A stretch of 31,822 nt of DNA, from NCBI GenBank assembly GCA_003280185.1, contig QCFP01000006.1, positions 1 through 31,822 of the forward strand. Direction: 5' to 3'. The notes below the pieces were generated by a model. That model did not search any database. It was not told the DNA's origin and saw only the letters and a list, made by a program, of their open reading frames with translations. A program made the position numbers and the translations under genes. Origin of the DNA: Prochlorococcus sp. AG-363-L02 (GTDB lineage Bacteria > Cyanobacteriota > Cyanobacteriia > PCC-6307 > Cyanobiaceae). Of the stretch, positions 16,802 through 25,751 are shown one piece after another (position 1 is the stretch's first letter; every line of letters begins with the position of its first letter).

Positions 16802-18034
16802 TTAAGAGTTCTCACGTAACCAGATCATCCATTTAGCTCGATCCCATTTGCCAGCTTCGGTACGAGAAAGACTCGGGCATAGATACCAAGCAGTAGGTTT
16901 CTCTGCAGGCAACCAATCTTCAATAAGTCCAAACAACTTTTGGAACAACACTTTAGGTGTATATGAACATTGCTCTTGATTCAAGCGCACCAATCCTGCC
17001 AACCTATGTCCCCACTCATCATCTTTTTTGGGCAAAAGCAACAGGTTTTCAATTGGCAAACTTGCTTCTCTAACAAGTTTAAATAATCGTTGCTCCAATT
17101 GCTCTGGAAAGACAGTTTCACCTCCAGAGTGAACAGCAAAATCTATTCGCCCAATGATCTTCAAACTTACCTTGTTAGGAAACTCTTCCAACTGAGCTTT
17201 ATCAGCGGATCGCCACCAGCCATCAATAGAACATGGTTTCTGCACACCATGCTCTGTAAAACTGCTAATTGCCAACCTGGACGTACGTATCAATAAAGTC
17301 CCATCACTCGACAAACGCAACTCAACATCTCTCAAAGGACTCCCACAACCTGTTTTACCTGCCAAAAAATCCTTCGGGGAAAGTGCAGTTACCATAGCCG
17401 CAGTCTCAGTAGATCCATAACAGGGAGCTAGAAGCAACCCTTCCAATCTCGCGAATTCTTCCAAACTTTTCGAAAGCTTATCCCCTCCTACCCATATAAC
17501 AGAAAATCGTTTTAACCACTTCATCCCAAAGGGGTCAGACATCAAGCGTGCTAACTGGATAGGGACCAAAGAAAGAAGACGAGGTTTTAAAGAGTCCTTT
17601 TCTTCAACGTGACAAAACTCTTCCAGCAAAGCTGGATCATGCATTAATTCTCGCGAAAGCGAGACGTATTTAACTCCCCAAGATTTACTCCTCCACAATG
17701 GCATTAAGCCACTGACATGGTGAAGGGGCAAAGGATTAAAAATCACACAGTCTTGAGGATTGATTCCCAGATCGCCAAGCCAGCTTGCGGTAGCGTTAGC
17801 TGAGCGATCTAAATGCTTACAAGGCTGCAAACAATACTTCCTAGAACCAGAGCTACCACCACTCGCCACTACGACACCAGGGCCTACAGGTAAACAATTC
17901 CTGGTAATCAAGCGGTTAGTAGCAGGGTATGGCAACAAATGAACCCAAGAACCATTTTTAAGCTCTTTAAAAAGCTTCTCAATACAGAGGTTTATATGCT
18001 TTGGATTACATTCAAGTAGAACTAAATTACTCAT
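16802..18034 (-). CDS. menE: 2-succinylbenzoate-CoA ligase
   Basis: Activates o-succinylbenzoate with ATP and CoA in phylloquinone synthesis, between MenC and MenB. It is a member of the AMP-forming acyl-CoA synthetase family. The P-loop is VVASGGSSGSRKY, the adenylate-binding motif is CYGSTETAAMVTAL, the ribose-binding region is WWRSADKAQLEEF, and the C-terminal lysine lies in RTEAGKWDR. At 410 residues it is short for the superfamily but normal for cyanobacterial MenE. The ATG at 18034 shares ATGA with the menC stop, which supports this start over the TTG four codons upstream. It is the last gene of menA-menC-menE and converges on menI. Confidence 0.94.
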   Translation of the reverse strand: MSNLVLLECNPKHINLCIEKLFKELKNGSWVHLLPYPATNRLITRNCLPVGPGVVVASGGSSGSRKYCLQPCKHLDRSANATASWLGDLGINPQDCVIFNPLPLHHVSGLMPLWRSKSWGVKYVSLSRELMHDPALLEEFCHVEEKDSLKPRLLSLVPIQLARLMSDPFGMKWLKRFSVIWVGGDKLSKSLEEFARLEGLLLAPCYGSTETAAMVTALSPKDFLAGKTGCGSPLRDVELRLSSDGTLLIRTSRLAISSFTEHGVQKPCSIDGWWRSADKAQLEEFPNKVSLKIIGRIDFAVHSGGETVFPEQLEQRLFKLVREASLPIENLLLLPKKDDEWGHRLAGLVRLNQEQCSYTPKVLFQKLFGLIEDWLPAEKPTAWYLCPSLSRTEAGKWDRAKWMIWLRENS

Positions 18035-18993
18035 ATTGCTTGCCAAACAATCTCAGGATTATCGCTAAACAATTTGTCTTGCGGGAACCAACCAGGTGCA
18101 AGGCCTGGAGCGGTAGGAGTAGGGCCATTGTGTTGTATAGCCGCCAAATGATTCACCCATCTACGGCCAATACCTGTCTCAAATGCAGTACTAATCATTA
18201 TATGAGACCTACCCCGTTTTAAATCATTTAATAAGGGGCGAGGATCACCATCAATAACTGGTCTTCGTACCTGCCAACCAAACCACGATTCCCATAAAGA
18301 CGTATCTGCTAACAAAGACTCATCGAGCGCAACAGGGACATATGTAGCCAAATTAATTAAGCCCTCCAAGTCATTAACTGGCAAAGGTTGTTCAAACCAT
18401 TCCAACCTTTCTTCATGTCGCAAGTGATTAGCCCAATTCTTTGCAATAGCTCTATTCCAACCACCATTGGCATCCAGTCTCAAACGAATATTTGCGGGAA
18501 GAATGTCTAGCAACTTATCCAAAATAGAAAGCTCCTCATCCACTGAATCAACTCCAACCTTCCATTTAAAAGTGAGAGAATTTGTTTGTTGAGAATAGTG
18601 TTTAAGAAATACCTCAACATCTAATAAAGCCTGATGACCTTTAGATAAAAGGAATGCAGACTCTGGAGCTTCTAACCAATCTGAAGGGTAATCAAATAAA
18701 CCATCAAGCTCTCCTAATGCCGCGCCGATTCCAAAGGCAAATGCACTTGGAGCCTGCATTAAAAAATCTTCCAAACTTCTTCGAGTCATTTTGCTCTGTA
18801 GAACATCAAACAAATCAAAACATTCCTTGAAGTCATCTAAATCCAATGGTGACACCTCTCCCCAGCCACATCTCCCCAAAGAATCCTGTATACGAATTAA
18901 CCAACCACTTCTTTTGTGAAGAATGCCATGTGAAGTTTGTAAAGGTCTCAGCAACCGAAATGAATAAGGCTTGAAATGAAATCTTAAATCCAC
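18031..18993 (-). CDS. menC: o-Succinylbenzoate synthase (enolase superfamily)
   Basis: Dehydrates SHCHC to o-succinylbenzoate. The enolase-superfamily layout is clear. With the GTG start the protein has 320 residues, with KxK at K143/K145 (TFKWKVG), metal ligands D174 (LRLDANGG), E201 (EWFEQPL) and D224 (VALDES). The opposite catalytic lysine, normally in a KP motif, is replaced by R244 in GWQVRRP. The start is uncertain: GTG at 18993 gives MDLRFHFKPYSFRLL, which matches family N-termini, while a TTG at 19008 would overlap menA by eight bases. It is translationally linked to menE by a four-base overlap. Confidence 0.9.
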   Translation of the reverse strand: MDLRFHFKPYSFRLLRPLQTSHGILHKRSGWLIRIQDSLGRCGWGEVSPLDLDDFKECFDLFDVLQSKMTRRSLEDFLMQAPSAFAFGIGAALGELDGLFDYPSDWLEAPESAFLLSKGHQALLDVEVFLKHYSQQTNSLTFKWKVGVDSVDEELSILDKLLDILPANIRLRLDANGGWNRAIAKNWANHLRHEERLEWFEQPLPVNDLEGLINLATYVPVALDESLLADTSLWESWFGWQVRRPVIDGDPRPLLNDLKRGRSHIMISTAFETGIGRRWVNHLAAIQHNGPTPTAPGLAPGWFPQDKLFSDNPEIVWQAI

Positions 18994-19000
18994 AAATAGG

Positions 19001-19975
19001 TCAACCAATTCTTAGTAAGCCAAACTCAAAAAAACGAGCCAAAGCAAAGCCAATACTTAAACCCAAACCATTAAGAGCCTGAAATCTCAATGCTAAAAAT
19101 TTACATCCACTTATCTTCTCAGGTTGATCGTGATAGGCATGTAATAGGCGTATTAATTTAATTCCTGAAGGCAATCCCAAAAACCCTAACAAAGAAGTAA
19201 TAGGCCATTTGCCCAAAAAGACTGGCAGCAATTCCACAGCAAATATTGCAAACAAAAACCATGGAACAAGTCTCGCCGCACGCCTTGTGCCCAAACGAAC
19301 CAAAGGTGATCTTTTACCATGAGCAGCATCTTCATCAACCTGATGAAAATGCGAACAAAACAAAACAAGAGTTGTTGCAAGAGCAGGTCCCGATCCCAAT
19401 CCGAGAGATAACGCCCACGGCACAACCGATTCATTGATTGAAATAGGAGCTAAAACTAGTAATGCCGCTGCAGTAGCAAAGGGTCCGAATGCAAGCCAAC
19501 AAAGAGGCTCCCCTAGCCCTTTATAACCCAATCGAAAGGGAGGGCCTTGATATAGATATCCCAGAAAGCAACTAAACAAAACCAATCCAAATACTGCGAA
19601 GCTACTTCTCCATGCCAAAGTGAAAATAATGAGCAAACCTAAAAGCAGTGCGCAATAAGCCAGACGCCCAACCATCCCTCTTTCACCTAGAAGTTTTACG
19701 ACCGAATGCGGTTTAGCAAATTCATCTACACCTGTTTCATCATCAAAAAGATCATTAGTTAAGTTTTCCCAAAGCAATAAAAGGACCGAAGCAAGCAAAA
19801 ATCCAAACAAATGATCAATTCGGACAAAATCACCTGCCCCGAAGCGCCAACCAGCCGCCAAAAGTACTGGCATCACTGCAACAGAGTACAAAGGCCACTT
19901 AATTGCAGCCCTCCAAAGGCGAACTTTTTCTGACTTCAACGCATGAAGGGATACAACAGCCTTATGGTCTTGCAT
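19001..19975 (-). CDS. menA: 1,4-dihydroxy-2-naphthoate phytyltransferase
   Basis: UbiA-family membrane prenyltransferase; in cyanobacteria it attaches a phytyl chain to DHNA to form demethylphylloquinone. With the ATG at 19975 it has 324 residues and about eight or nine membrane segments. The first aspartate-rich motif is NLTNDLFDDETGVD (N74 onward), binding Mg-diphosphate. The second is in CSHFHQVDEDAAHGKRSPLV followed by RLGTRRA, matching the D-x-x-x-D-x-x-x-GKRTLAVRLG pattern. An upstream GTG or TTG would extend it into the divergent menF gene, so the ATG is preferred. It is the first gene of menA-menC-menE. Confidence 0.95.
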   Translation of the reverse strand: MQDHKAVVSLHALKSEKVRLWRAAIKWPLYSVAVMPVLLAAGWRFGAGDFVRIDHLFGFLLASVLLLLWENLTNDLFDDETGVDEFAKPHSVVKLLGERGMVGRLAYCALLLGLLIIFTLAWRSSFAVFGLVLFSCFLGYLYQGPPFRLGYKGLGEPLCWLAFGPFATAAALLVLAPISINESVVPWALSLGLGSGPALATTLVLFCSHFHQVDEDAAHGKRSPLVRLGTRRAARLVPWFLFAIFAVELLPVFLGKWPITSLLGFLGLPSGIKLIRLLHAYHDQPEKISGCKFLALRFQALNGLGLSIGFALARFFEFGLLRIG

Positions 19976-20006
19976 GTAATCAATCCCCCTTTTACCCACG
20001 TGACGG

Positions 20007-20012
20007 TTTATA
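20007..20012 (-). promoter_or_regulatory. Possible -10 element for menA-menC-menE
   Basis: In the 74-base gap between the divergent menA and menF starts the minus strand reads TATAAA directly after TG, 31 bases before the menA ATG. No convincing -35 is visible, as is common in Prochlorococcus. A CACGTG hexamer (19998-20003) lies between it and the ATG. The -10 call is a pattern guess. Confidence 0.28.
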
Positions 20013-20049
20013 CATTTGAGCAGCCCCTGCAGTAAATCTGCACTGAAGG

Positions 20050-21474
20050 ATGAAAGCTGATCCAAGCTTCAGCGAAATCATGAACGCATCATCCATAGGT
20101 TGGTGCGACAAGAAAGGTGATGAAGGTGTTCTAAGCATTGCCCTACCGATCAAAAATGCAGACCCACTGGAACTATTACCCGTAATAGCTGAAGAACATC
20201 ATTTTCGCTTCCTTTGGGATGAAGCTAAAGATCTAAGTCTTGCAGCTGCAGGATATTGCCAAAAAATAGAGCTTGCCGGTCCTAAACGTTTTGAATTAGC
20301 ACAACGTTTTAGCGATGCAACTTTTGGGAAACTAACAAATGCATCCCCTAATACAGATCCTCTAGCTCGACCAAGGATCCTCTTAGCGTTTTCATTCTTT
20401 AAACAAGCAATGGAAAGACTGCAGAGCTATGAAAGTATCCCAGCAATGCAAGCTGTGCTGCCCAAGTGGCAAATAAGTCGACAAGGAGAAAGTGCGTGGT
20501 TACGCCTTAACGGAATAGTCACTCATGAAGCAGATGCAAGAGAGCTTGCTGAACATCTTTGGATAATGAAAGAAGCTCTAATGAGCAATCACAAAAAAAC
20601 AATCACTACCAATACCTATAGCCTGGCTCATTACCAAAACTCAAAAGACTGGCAAAACAGCTACATGCCAGCCTTAAGTAAAGGCATTGAATTAGTAGAA
20701 AATGGACAACTCAACAAGTTAGTACTGGCTGTGAGGCAATCCATACAACTCAAAGAATCCATAGATCCTTTGCAACTGTTATCTCGTCTTAGAAAGCAGC
20801 AAAATGGAAGTTGTAGATTTCTCTGGCAAAGAAAATTTGGCGAAGCGTTTTTTGGAGCCTCACCTGAAAAACTCCTAAGCCTAAAAAAAGGCCACTTCTA
20901 CTGCGATGCTTTAGCAGGAACTGCTAGTCGCAATGACAATGGTTCTCTTCTTCTCAAATCAAACAAAGATAGGTTGGAACACGAACTAGTTGTAAATGAA
21001 ATAACTCAGCAACTCATTAATGAAGGCCTAGAGCCAAAAAGGCCAAACAAACCATGCTTGGCAAAATTTGGGAAACTGGTACATCTTCATACTCCGATCA
21101 AGGCTATATCTAACAATCAAAGAGCATTATTGCTAGCCGAAAAATTACACCCAACTCCAGCTGTAGCAGGATTACCTCGCAAAGAAGCCATATCCTGGTT
21201 GAGGACATTAGAACCCTTTGAAAGAGGGAACTACGCTGCACCTATAGGGTGGATTGATAGTGAAGGAGAAACCGAATTAAGAGTAGCGATAAGGTGCGGA
21301 ACAGTGAAAGGAAACTTGTTAGAACTAACTGCTGGAGCTGGACTGGTAAAAGGATCAATAGCAGAAAAAGAACTCGAAGAGGTTGGACTGAAACTAACTG
21401 TTCTTGCTGACCAACTAGCGGCAGTGCAATGTGATCCTCACGACAAAGAGGTCAAAAGGCAATCGATGACTTGA
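20050..21474 (+). CDS. menF: Isochorismate synthase
   Basis: Converts chorismate to isochorismate, the first step of phylloquinone synthesis. The 474-residue protein has the chorismate-binding enzyme fold in its C-terminal half. Visible are [77 protein letters not shown] and the final [20 protein letters not shown] with the Mg-binding glutamates. Menaquinone context favours MenF over the related anthranilate or salicylate-type synthases. It is divergent from menA and its last 37 bases overlap the 3' end of gshB on the other strand. A second ATG at 20080 (MNASSIGW) is also possible. Confidence 0.94.
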   Translation: MKADPSFSEIMNASSIGWCDKKGDEGVLSIALPIKNADPLELLPVIAEEHHFRFLWDEAKDLSLAAAGYCQKIELAGPKRFELAQRFSDATFGKLTNASPNTDPLARPRILLAFSFFKQAMERLQSYESIPAMQAVLPKWQISRQGESAWLRLNGIVTHEADARELAEHLWIMKEALMSNHKKTITTNTYSLAHYQNSKDWQNSYMPALSKGIELVENGQLNKLVLAVRQSIQLKESIDPLQLLSRLRKQQNGSCRFLWQRKFGEAFFGASPEKLLSLKKGHFYCDALAGTASRNDNGSLLLKSNKDRLEHELVVNEITQQLINEGLEPKRPNKPCLAKFGKLVHLHTPIKAISNNQRALLLAEKLHPTPAVAGLPRKEAISWLRTLEPFERGNYAAPIGWIDSEGETELRVAIRCGTVKGNLLELTAGAGLVKGSIAEKELEEVGLKLTVLADQLAAVQCDPHDKEVKRQSMT

Positions 21475-22364
21475 TCTGCAAGTGGAATTCCCATAAGTCT
21501 CTCTACTTCCCTTATTCCTGTAGGGCTAGTCACATTAATCTCGCTAAGGATCCCATCAATCACATCTATACCAACAAAAAAAAGTCCATTTTCTTTTAAA
21601 GCTGGAGCAATCTGTTCACAAATCTCATTTTCAACTGAACTGAGCTCTGTTGCCTCTGGAGTTCCTCCAACTGCAAGATTGCTACGGAAATCTCCCCGTT
21701 TAGGTCGCCGATTAACTGCTCCTAAAGGCTTCCCATCTACTAAAAGGATTCGCTTGTCTCCATTAAGCACTGCAGGAAGAAAACGCTGGATCATAACTGG
21801 CAAGCGTTCCTGATCCGTCACCAACTCAAGCAAAGCCTCCAAACCTGGGGCGGACTTTGCCACGCGAATTACACCTTGCCCTGCTTTACCTCCTAACGGT
21901 TTAAGTACAACCTCACCTTGTTCACGAGCAAATGATGCTAGATCAGTTACTCGACTACCTACAAAAGTAGGGGCCATGAATGAACTGAAACGCAATGCAC
22001 CTAACTTTTCATTCCATGCTCTTAGAGAACTAGGTTTATTGACGACTCGAACTCCATCACGCTCAGCGAGTTCTAACAAATGGGTTGCATAAAGATATGC
22101 AGCATCAACAGGTGGATCCTTTCGCATCCAAATGCAGTCAAAATCAATCAACTGACAAGCCTCTGGCTCGCCTTGCTGCAACCAAGGCTCAGGAATGACA
22201 TGAGAAGCAATAGCCCAAGAAGTGGAAGCTTGAGCTTGAAGATCTGAAGTTGTACAAACCCAGACCCCTATTGAAGCTCTATGAGCCGCCTGCATAAGAG
22301 CAACTGAGGAATCCTTAGAGGGGTTGATTAGCGGGATAGGGTCCAATACAAATAGGTGTCGCAT
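21438..22364 (-). CDS. gshB: Glutathione synthetase
   Basis: ATP-grasp ligase that joins gamma-glutamylcysteine and glycine to form glutathione in the cytoplasm. The 308-residue protein has the prokaryotic GshB layout: an N-terminal substrate domain ([20 protein letters not shown]), [25 protein letters not shown], the ATP-grasp loop [13 protein letters not shown], then [17 protein letters not shown] and [14 protein letters not shown]. It follows grxC on the same strand after only four bases, so glutathione and its glutaredoxin are made from one transcript. Its stop lies 37 bases inside menF on the opposite strand. The start ATG gives [11 protein letters not shown]. Confidence 0.97.
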   Translation of the reverse strand: MRHLFVLDPIPLINPSKDSSVALMQAAHRASIGVWVCTTSDLQAQASTSWAIASHVIPEPWLQQGEPEACQLIDFDCIWMRKDPPVDAAYLYATHLLELAERDGVRVVNKPSSLRAWNEKLGALRFSSFMAPTFVGSRVTDLASFAREQGEVVLKPLGGKAGQGVIRVAKSAPGLEALLELVTDQERLPVMIQRFLPAVLNGDKRILLVDGKPLGAVNRRPKRGDFRSNLAVGGTPEATELSSVENEICEQIAPALKENGLFFVGIDVIDGILSEINVTSPTGIREVERLMGIPLADQVIDCLLTSLS

Positions 22365-22368
22365 AAAA

Positions 22369-22632
22369 TCAACCGACTAAACCAAGCAAAACATCCAACT
22401 GTTTTGTACTTTCCAATGCATATAAATCATCACATCCACCAATTGGCTTTCCCTCGATAAATATCTGAGGAACAGTAGTCCTGCCACCTGCCCTGTTCGC
22501 CATACGAGTTCTTGCCTCATTATCGCCATCAATGGAATACTCCTCATATTTCACTCCCTTTCTTTCAAGCAACATTTTCGCCCGTATACAAAATGGGCAA
22601 GATTGCCATGTATAGATCTCAACCTTGTTCAT
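22369..22632 (-). CDS. grxC: Glutaredoxin (dithiol, GrxC type)
   Basis: Small glutathione-dependent thiol oxidoreductase of 87 residues. The active site is C12-P-F-C15 in [14 protein letters not shown]. The cis-proline region is [24 protein letters not shown], where TVP and GGCDD bind glutathione. The ATG at 22632 (MNKVEIYTW) gives the normal family length; a longer reading frame upstream would add 34 residues unlike any glutaredoxin. The gene pairs with gshB. It diverges from prfB with about 96 bases between the starts. Confidence 0.97.
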   Translation of the reverse strand: MNKVEIYTWQSCPFCIRAKMLLERKGVKYEEYSIDGDNEARTRMANRAGGRTTVPQIFIEGKPIGGCDDLYALESTKQLDVLLGLVG

Positions 22633-22728
22633 AATGAAAAAAACATTCTTAATCATCCTATGAATTGTGATTCTCAGTCGTTGTCCTGATAACTTCAAGA
22701 CAAAATTATCCTCTACCTTCCTAAACCA

Positions 22729-23857
22729 TTGCAAGATCTGACCGACTTCAAACGAGACCTCTCACTCCTCACTGAGCGCCTGGGCAAAGCCCAGGACTGT
22801 CTTTGACGTCCCTGCTCTTACCGCACAGCAAAAAGACCTTGAAAAATTAGCCTCTCAAGCAGGGTTTTGGGATGATCAACAAAACGCACAAAGAAAGATG
22901 CGGCTTTTGGACGAAGTCAAAGCACAATTGAATCTTCTTGTAACTTGGAACAATGCAATTAAGGATGCAAAGGCGACTCTAGAGTTATATGAATTAGAGC
23001 CTGATGAAGAGATCCTAGAAGAATCTCAAATAGGTCTTAAAAAACTTTGCAATGACTTGGATAGATGGGAATTAGAAAGACTGCTCAGTGGTCCTTACGA
23101 TCAGGAAGGGGCTATTTTGTCAATCAATGCAGGGGCTGGTGGAACTGATGCTCAAGACTGGGCACAAATGCTTTTAAGGATGTACACCAGATGGGCAGAA
23201 GATCATGCCATGAAAGTAACCATCGATGAAATTTCAGAAGGAGAAGAAGCAGGTATCAAAAGCGCTACAATTGAAATTGAAGGACGTTATGCGTATGGCT
23301 ATCTACAAAATGAGAAAGGTACACATCGCCTTGTAAGAATCTCTCCATTCAATGCTAACGATAAACGGCAAACTAGCTTTGCAGGTATTGAGGTAATGCC
23401 CAAATTGGATCAAGACGTTGAACTAGATATACCTGAAAAAGATTTAGAAGTAACTACAAGTCGCTCAGGAGGTGCAGGTGGTCAAAATGTAAATAAAGTT
23501 GAGACAGCTGTTCGTATTCTCCACATCCCTACAGGGCTTGCCGTGCGATGTACTCAAGAAAGATCCCAATTGCAAAATAAAGAAAAAGCAATGGCACTTT
23601 TAAAAGCAAAGCTTCTTGTGATTGCACAAGAACAACGTGCCGCTGAAATAGCAGATATCCGTGGAGATATTGTTGAAGCTGCCTGGGGGAACCAAATTAG
23701 AAATTATGTCTTTCATCCATATCAAATGGTCAAAGACTTGCGCACAGAAGAAGAAACGACAGATGTGCAAAGTGTTATGGATGGAGACCTAGACAATTTC
23801 ATCCAAGGCCTACTTCGGCAAGGAGTAGAAGATCTTGAGAAGAACTTAAGAGAGTAA
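22729..23857 (+). CDS. prfB: Peptide chain release factor 2, made by programmed +1 frameshift
   Basis: RF2 ends translation at UGA and UAA. It is encoded in two frames. Frame one starts at TTG (22729) and reads [20 protein letters not shown], then AQDCL, to the in-frame TGA at 22804-22806. After a +1 shift at CTT the second frame continues [20 protein letters not shown] and FWDDQQNAQ to 23857. Spliced length is 375 residues. The anticodon-like tripeptide SPF falls at 205-207 and the catalytic GGQ at 250-252, the same numbers as in E. coli RF2, which supports the TTG start. Reading through TGA only when RF2 is scarce is the known autoregulation. A stem-loop sits just upstream of the shift site. 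It heads the run to ybeY, dgkA and trpG. Confidence 0.95.
22779..22807 (+). promoter_or_regulatory. prfB +1 frameshift site with upstream stem-loop
   Basis: The slippery core is CTT TGA C at 22801-22807, identical to the conserved RF2 shift site. Five bases upstream ends a perfect hairpin CCTGGGC-AAA-GCCCAGG (22779-22795). The usual strong Shine-Dalgarno-like AGGGGG of E. coli is missing; only AGGA (22793-22796) is present and its AGG lies in the 3' arm of the stem. The ribosome that shifts has the stem region in or leaving its mRNA tunnel, so the hairpin could matter. The core site is secure; a role for the stem is inferred. Confidence 0.85.
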
Positions 23858-23867
23858 CTAAAATCTT

Positions 23868-24059
23868 ATGAACATTAAAGAATCTACAGAAAATCAAAAA
23901 ATGAAAAAAGTTGCTCCTCCAAGTTTTATCAAACTGGCCATGAGAAATATGGTGAAGAAAGGGAAGCAAAGTATATTCCACTTTGGCTTGACAGCAATTG
24001 GTTTTATTATTTTTATTTTAATCATAGCGTTTCTAGGACGCCCAACCTTACCTCAATAA
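23868..24059 (+). CDS. Small single-span membrane protein, possibly DUF3285 family
   Basis: A 63-residue protein with a basic N-terminal half (PPSFIKLAMRNMVKKGKQS) and one membrane segment (about residues 39-57, FGLTAIGFIIFILIIAFLG). The pattern PSFIKLAMRNMVKKG followed by a C-terminal membrane helix resembles a short conserved cyanobacterial family I recall as DUF3285; the function is unknown. It lies ten bases after prfB and 19 bases before ybeY, so it is most likely co-transcribed with both. By the positive-inside rule the basic part should face the cytoplasm. Confidence 0.8.
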   Translation: MNIKESTENQKMKKVAPPSFIKLAMRNMVKKGKQSIFHFGLTAIGFIIFILIIAFLGRPTLPQ

Positions 24060-24078
24060 TTTCAGAACTTACAAGACA

Positions 24079-24657
24079 ATGTTAAAACGGTTAGAGTTGG
24101 ACCTAGCATTTACAGTTACTTCAAAGGAGCTAATATCTGAGAGTGCAAGTGTAAATAGTAATAGAGGACTAGAAAATTCGACTTTTTGGCATGATGAGTT
24201 AATTCGTTGGATCTCTTTTATTCAAAGAAATAAATATATAAAATGTCCTGAATTTATTAGAGATTGCTTATCATTTAGCCTTGGTCTTCAAATGACAGAT
24301 GACTCAACAATTACCAAAATAAATGAGGCTTGGAGAGACAAGAAAGAAACGACTGATGTCCTTTCTTTTCCAGTCCTGGACAATACAGTTGTCATCCCAA
24401 AAGACACATGCATTGAACTAGGTGACATCATAGTGTCTGTCGAAAAAGCAAGTATTCAAGCCTTGACACATGAACACTCATTAGATGAAGAACTACGATG
24501 GCTTGTCAGTCATGGCCTCCTTCATCTTTTGGGTTGGGAACACTCAAACGACAAGAAATTAAAGGAAATGTTGATTTGCCAAGAAAAACTTCTAAATATC
24601 AGAAGCGATGCTGATCGCCAAATCAATTCCATTCAAGGGAAAACCAATGATCAATGA
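24079..24657 (+). CDS. ybeY: Endoribonuclease YbeY
   Basis: Single-strand-specific metallo-endoribonuclease for 16S rRNA 3' maturation and ribosome quality control. The 192-residue protein has the signature H3xH5xH: H145, H149 and H155 in SHGLLHLLGWEHSND, binding zinc. Other family features are LGLQMTDDSTITKINEAWRD, KKETTDVLSFP and LGDIIVSVEKA. An N-terminal extension of about 30 residues is poorly conserved. The last 11 bases overlap the start chosen for dgkA. Its position after prfB and before dgkA fits the common bacterial ybeY-dgkA pairing. Confidence 0.96.
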   Translation: MLKRLELDLAFTVTSKELISESASVNSNRGLENSTFWHDELIRWISFIQRNKYIKCPEFIRDCLSFSLGLQMTDDSTITKINEAWRDKKETTDVLSFPVLDNTVVIPKDTCIELGDIIVSVEKASIQALTHEHSLDEELRWLVSHGLLHLLGWEHSNDKKLKEMLICQEKLLNIRSDADRQINSIQGKTNDQ

Positions 24658-25105
24658 AAAGACAGATTCAGTAAAAGAAGAACGCATTTCTTCAACCAGC
24701 CAAAGACTCAAAAACACTAAAAGAGATTCCTGGAACATTGCAGGAGATCTTCCATCGAGTTTTAAATATGCTCTCCAAGGCCTAGTCTATACCTATGGAA
24801 CCCAAAGAAATTTCCGGATCCATATATTAATTAGCACTATAGTTTTAGGATTAATATTCTGGCTGAAGTTAAGCTTAATAAAATCAGCAATACTTGTTCT
24901 TACAATTTCATCTGTTCTAATTCTTGAATTAATAAACACTGCTATTGAAGCTGTGGTAGATCTATCAATAGGTCGACAATTTCATCGACTCGCAAAGATT
25001 GCAAAGGACTCTGCTGCAGCAGCTGTTTTAGTTGCCTCAATAAGTGCTTTGCTAATAGCCTTCCTTATCCTTGTTCCACCCTTGCTAATCCACCTGGGTT
25101 CCTAA
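24647..25105 (+). CDS. dgkA: Diacylglycerol/undecaprenol kinase, integral membrane
   Basis: Small integral membrane lipid kinase. The conserved segment runs SSFKYALQGLVYTYGTQRNF and RIH, then ELINTAIEAVVDL with the catalytic and metal-binding glutamates, and KIAKDSAAAAVLVASISA. Three membrane helices follow the family layout. Gram-positive-like members phosphorylate undecaprenol rather than diacylglycerol; which substrate is used here is not decidable by eye. With the ATG at 24647 it is 152 residues and overlaps ybeY by 11 bases. An ATG at 24608 would add 13 residues and extend the overlap to 50 bases. Confidence 0.94.
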   Translation: MINEKTDSVKEERISSTSQRLKNTKRDSWNIAGDLPSSFKYALQGLVYTYGTQRNFRIHILISTIVLGLIFWLKLSLIKSAILVLTISSVLILELINTAIEAVVDLSIGRQFHRLAKIAKDSAAAAVLVASISALLIAFLILVPPLLIHLGS

Positions 25106-25118
25106 CTACGTATAGCCG

Positions 25119-25727
25119 ATGCTTCTTGTAATCGATAACTATGACAGCTTTACCTTCAACCTTGTCCAATACTTGGGAGAACTGGCCTCAAAACACCCTA
25201 TTGCAAAAAATTTGCGTGTAGAGCGTAATGACGCGATTGAACTCAATCAAATTAAAGATCTCAAACCATCAGCAATAGTTCTCTCACCTGGGCCTGGCGA
25301 TCCAAATCAGTCCGGCATTTGCCTGGAAATCCTTAAAAAGCTAGCTCCATCTATACCTATTCTTGGAGTCTGCCTTGGTCATCAAGCTTTAGCCCAAGCC
25401 TATGGGGGCAAAATAATTAGGGCAAATGAACTTATGCACGGAAAAACCTCCAAAGTCATCCATACAGGTGAAGGGATATTTACTGATCTACCACAACCAC
25501 TGACTGCTACCAGATATCACAGCTTGATTGTTGACAGGTCTAGTCTCCCCTCGTGCCTTGAAGTTACGGCTTGGTTAAAAGACAAAACGATTATGGGTTT
25601 GCGTCATCGTAAGTTTTCTCATCTTCAAGGGGTTCAGTTCCATCCTGAAAGTGTTCTAAGCGAAGCTGGTCATCAACTACTAAGCAACTTTTTAGTCATG
25701 GCTGAGAGCAACTCCAAAGACTGCTAA
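25119..25727 (+). CDS. trpG: Anthranilate/aminodeoxychorismate synthase glutamine amidotransferase
   Basis: Class I glutamine amidotransferase that supplies ammonia to the chorismate-using partner (TrpE or PabB). The 202-residue protein has the N-terminal [18 protein letters not shown], the oxyanion motif SPGPGDP, the nucleophile C85 in [15 protein letters not shown], and H175 and E177 in [12 protein letters not shown]. Many bacteria use one protein for both tryptophan and folate synthesis, and the partner is not in the window, so TrpG and PabA cannot be separated. It follows dgkA by 13 bases in the prfB run. Confidence 0.95.
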   Translation: MLLVIDNYDSFTFNLVQYLGELASKHPIAKNLRVERNDAIELNQIKDLKPSAIVLSPGPGDPNQSGICLEILKKLAPSIPILGVCLGHQALAQAYGGKIIRANELMHGKTSKVIHTGEGIFTDLPQPLTATRYHSLIVDRSSLPSCLEVTAWLKDKTIMGLRHRKFSHLQGVQFHPESVLSEAGHQLLSNFLVMAESNSKDC

Positions 25728-25751
25728 TTTCTTGCTAATCCTTTATTCGTG

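Noticed and set aside
22804..22806. In-frame TGA early in prfB, suggesting a pseudogene
   Set aside because: It is the conserved CTT TGA C programmed frameshift site of RF2. The downstream frame is intact and the motifs fall at the expected positions.
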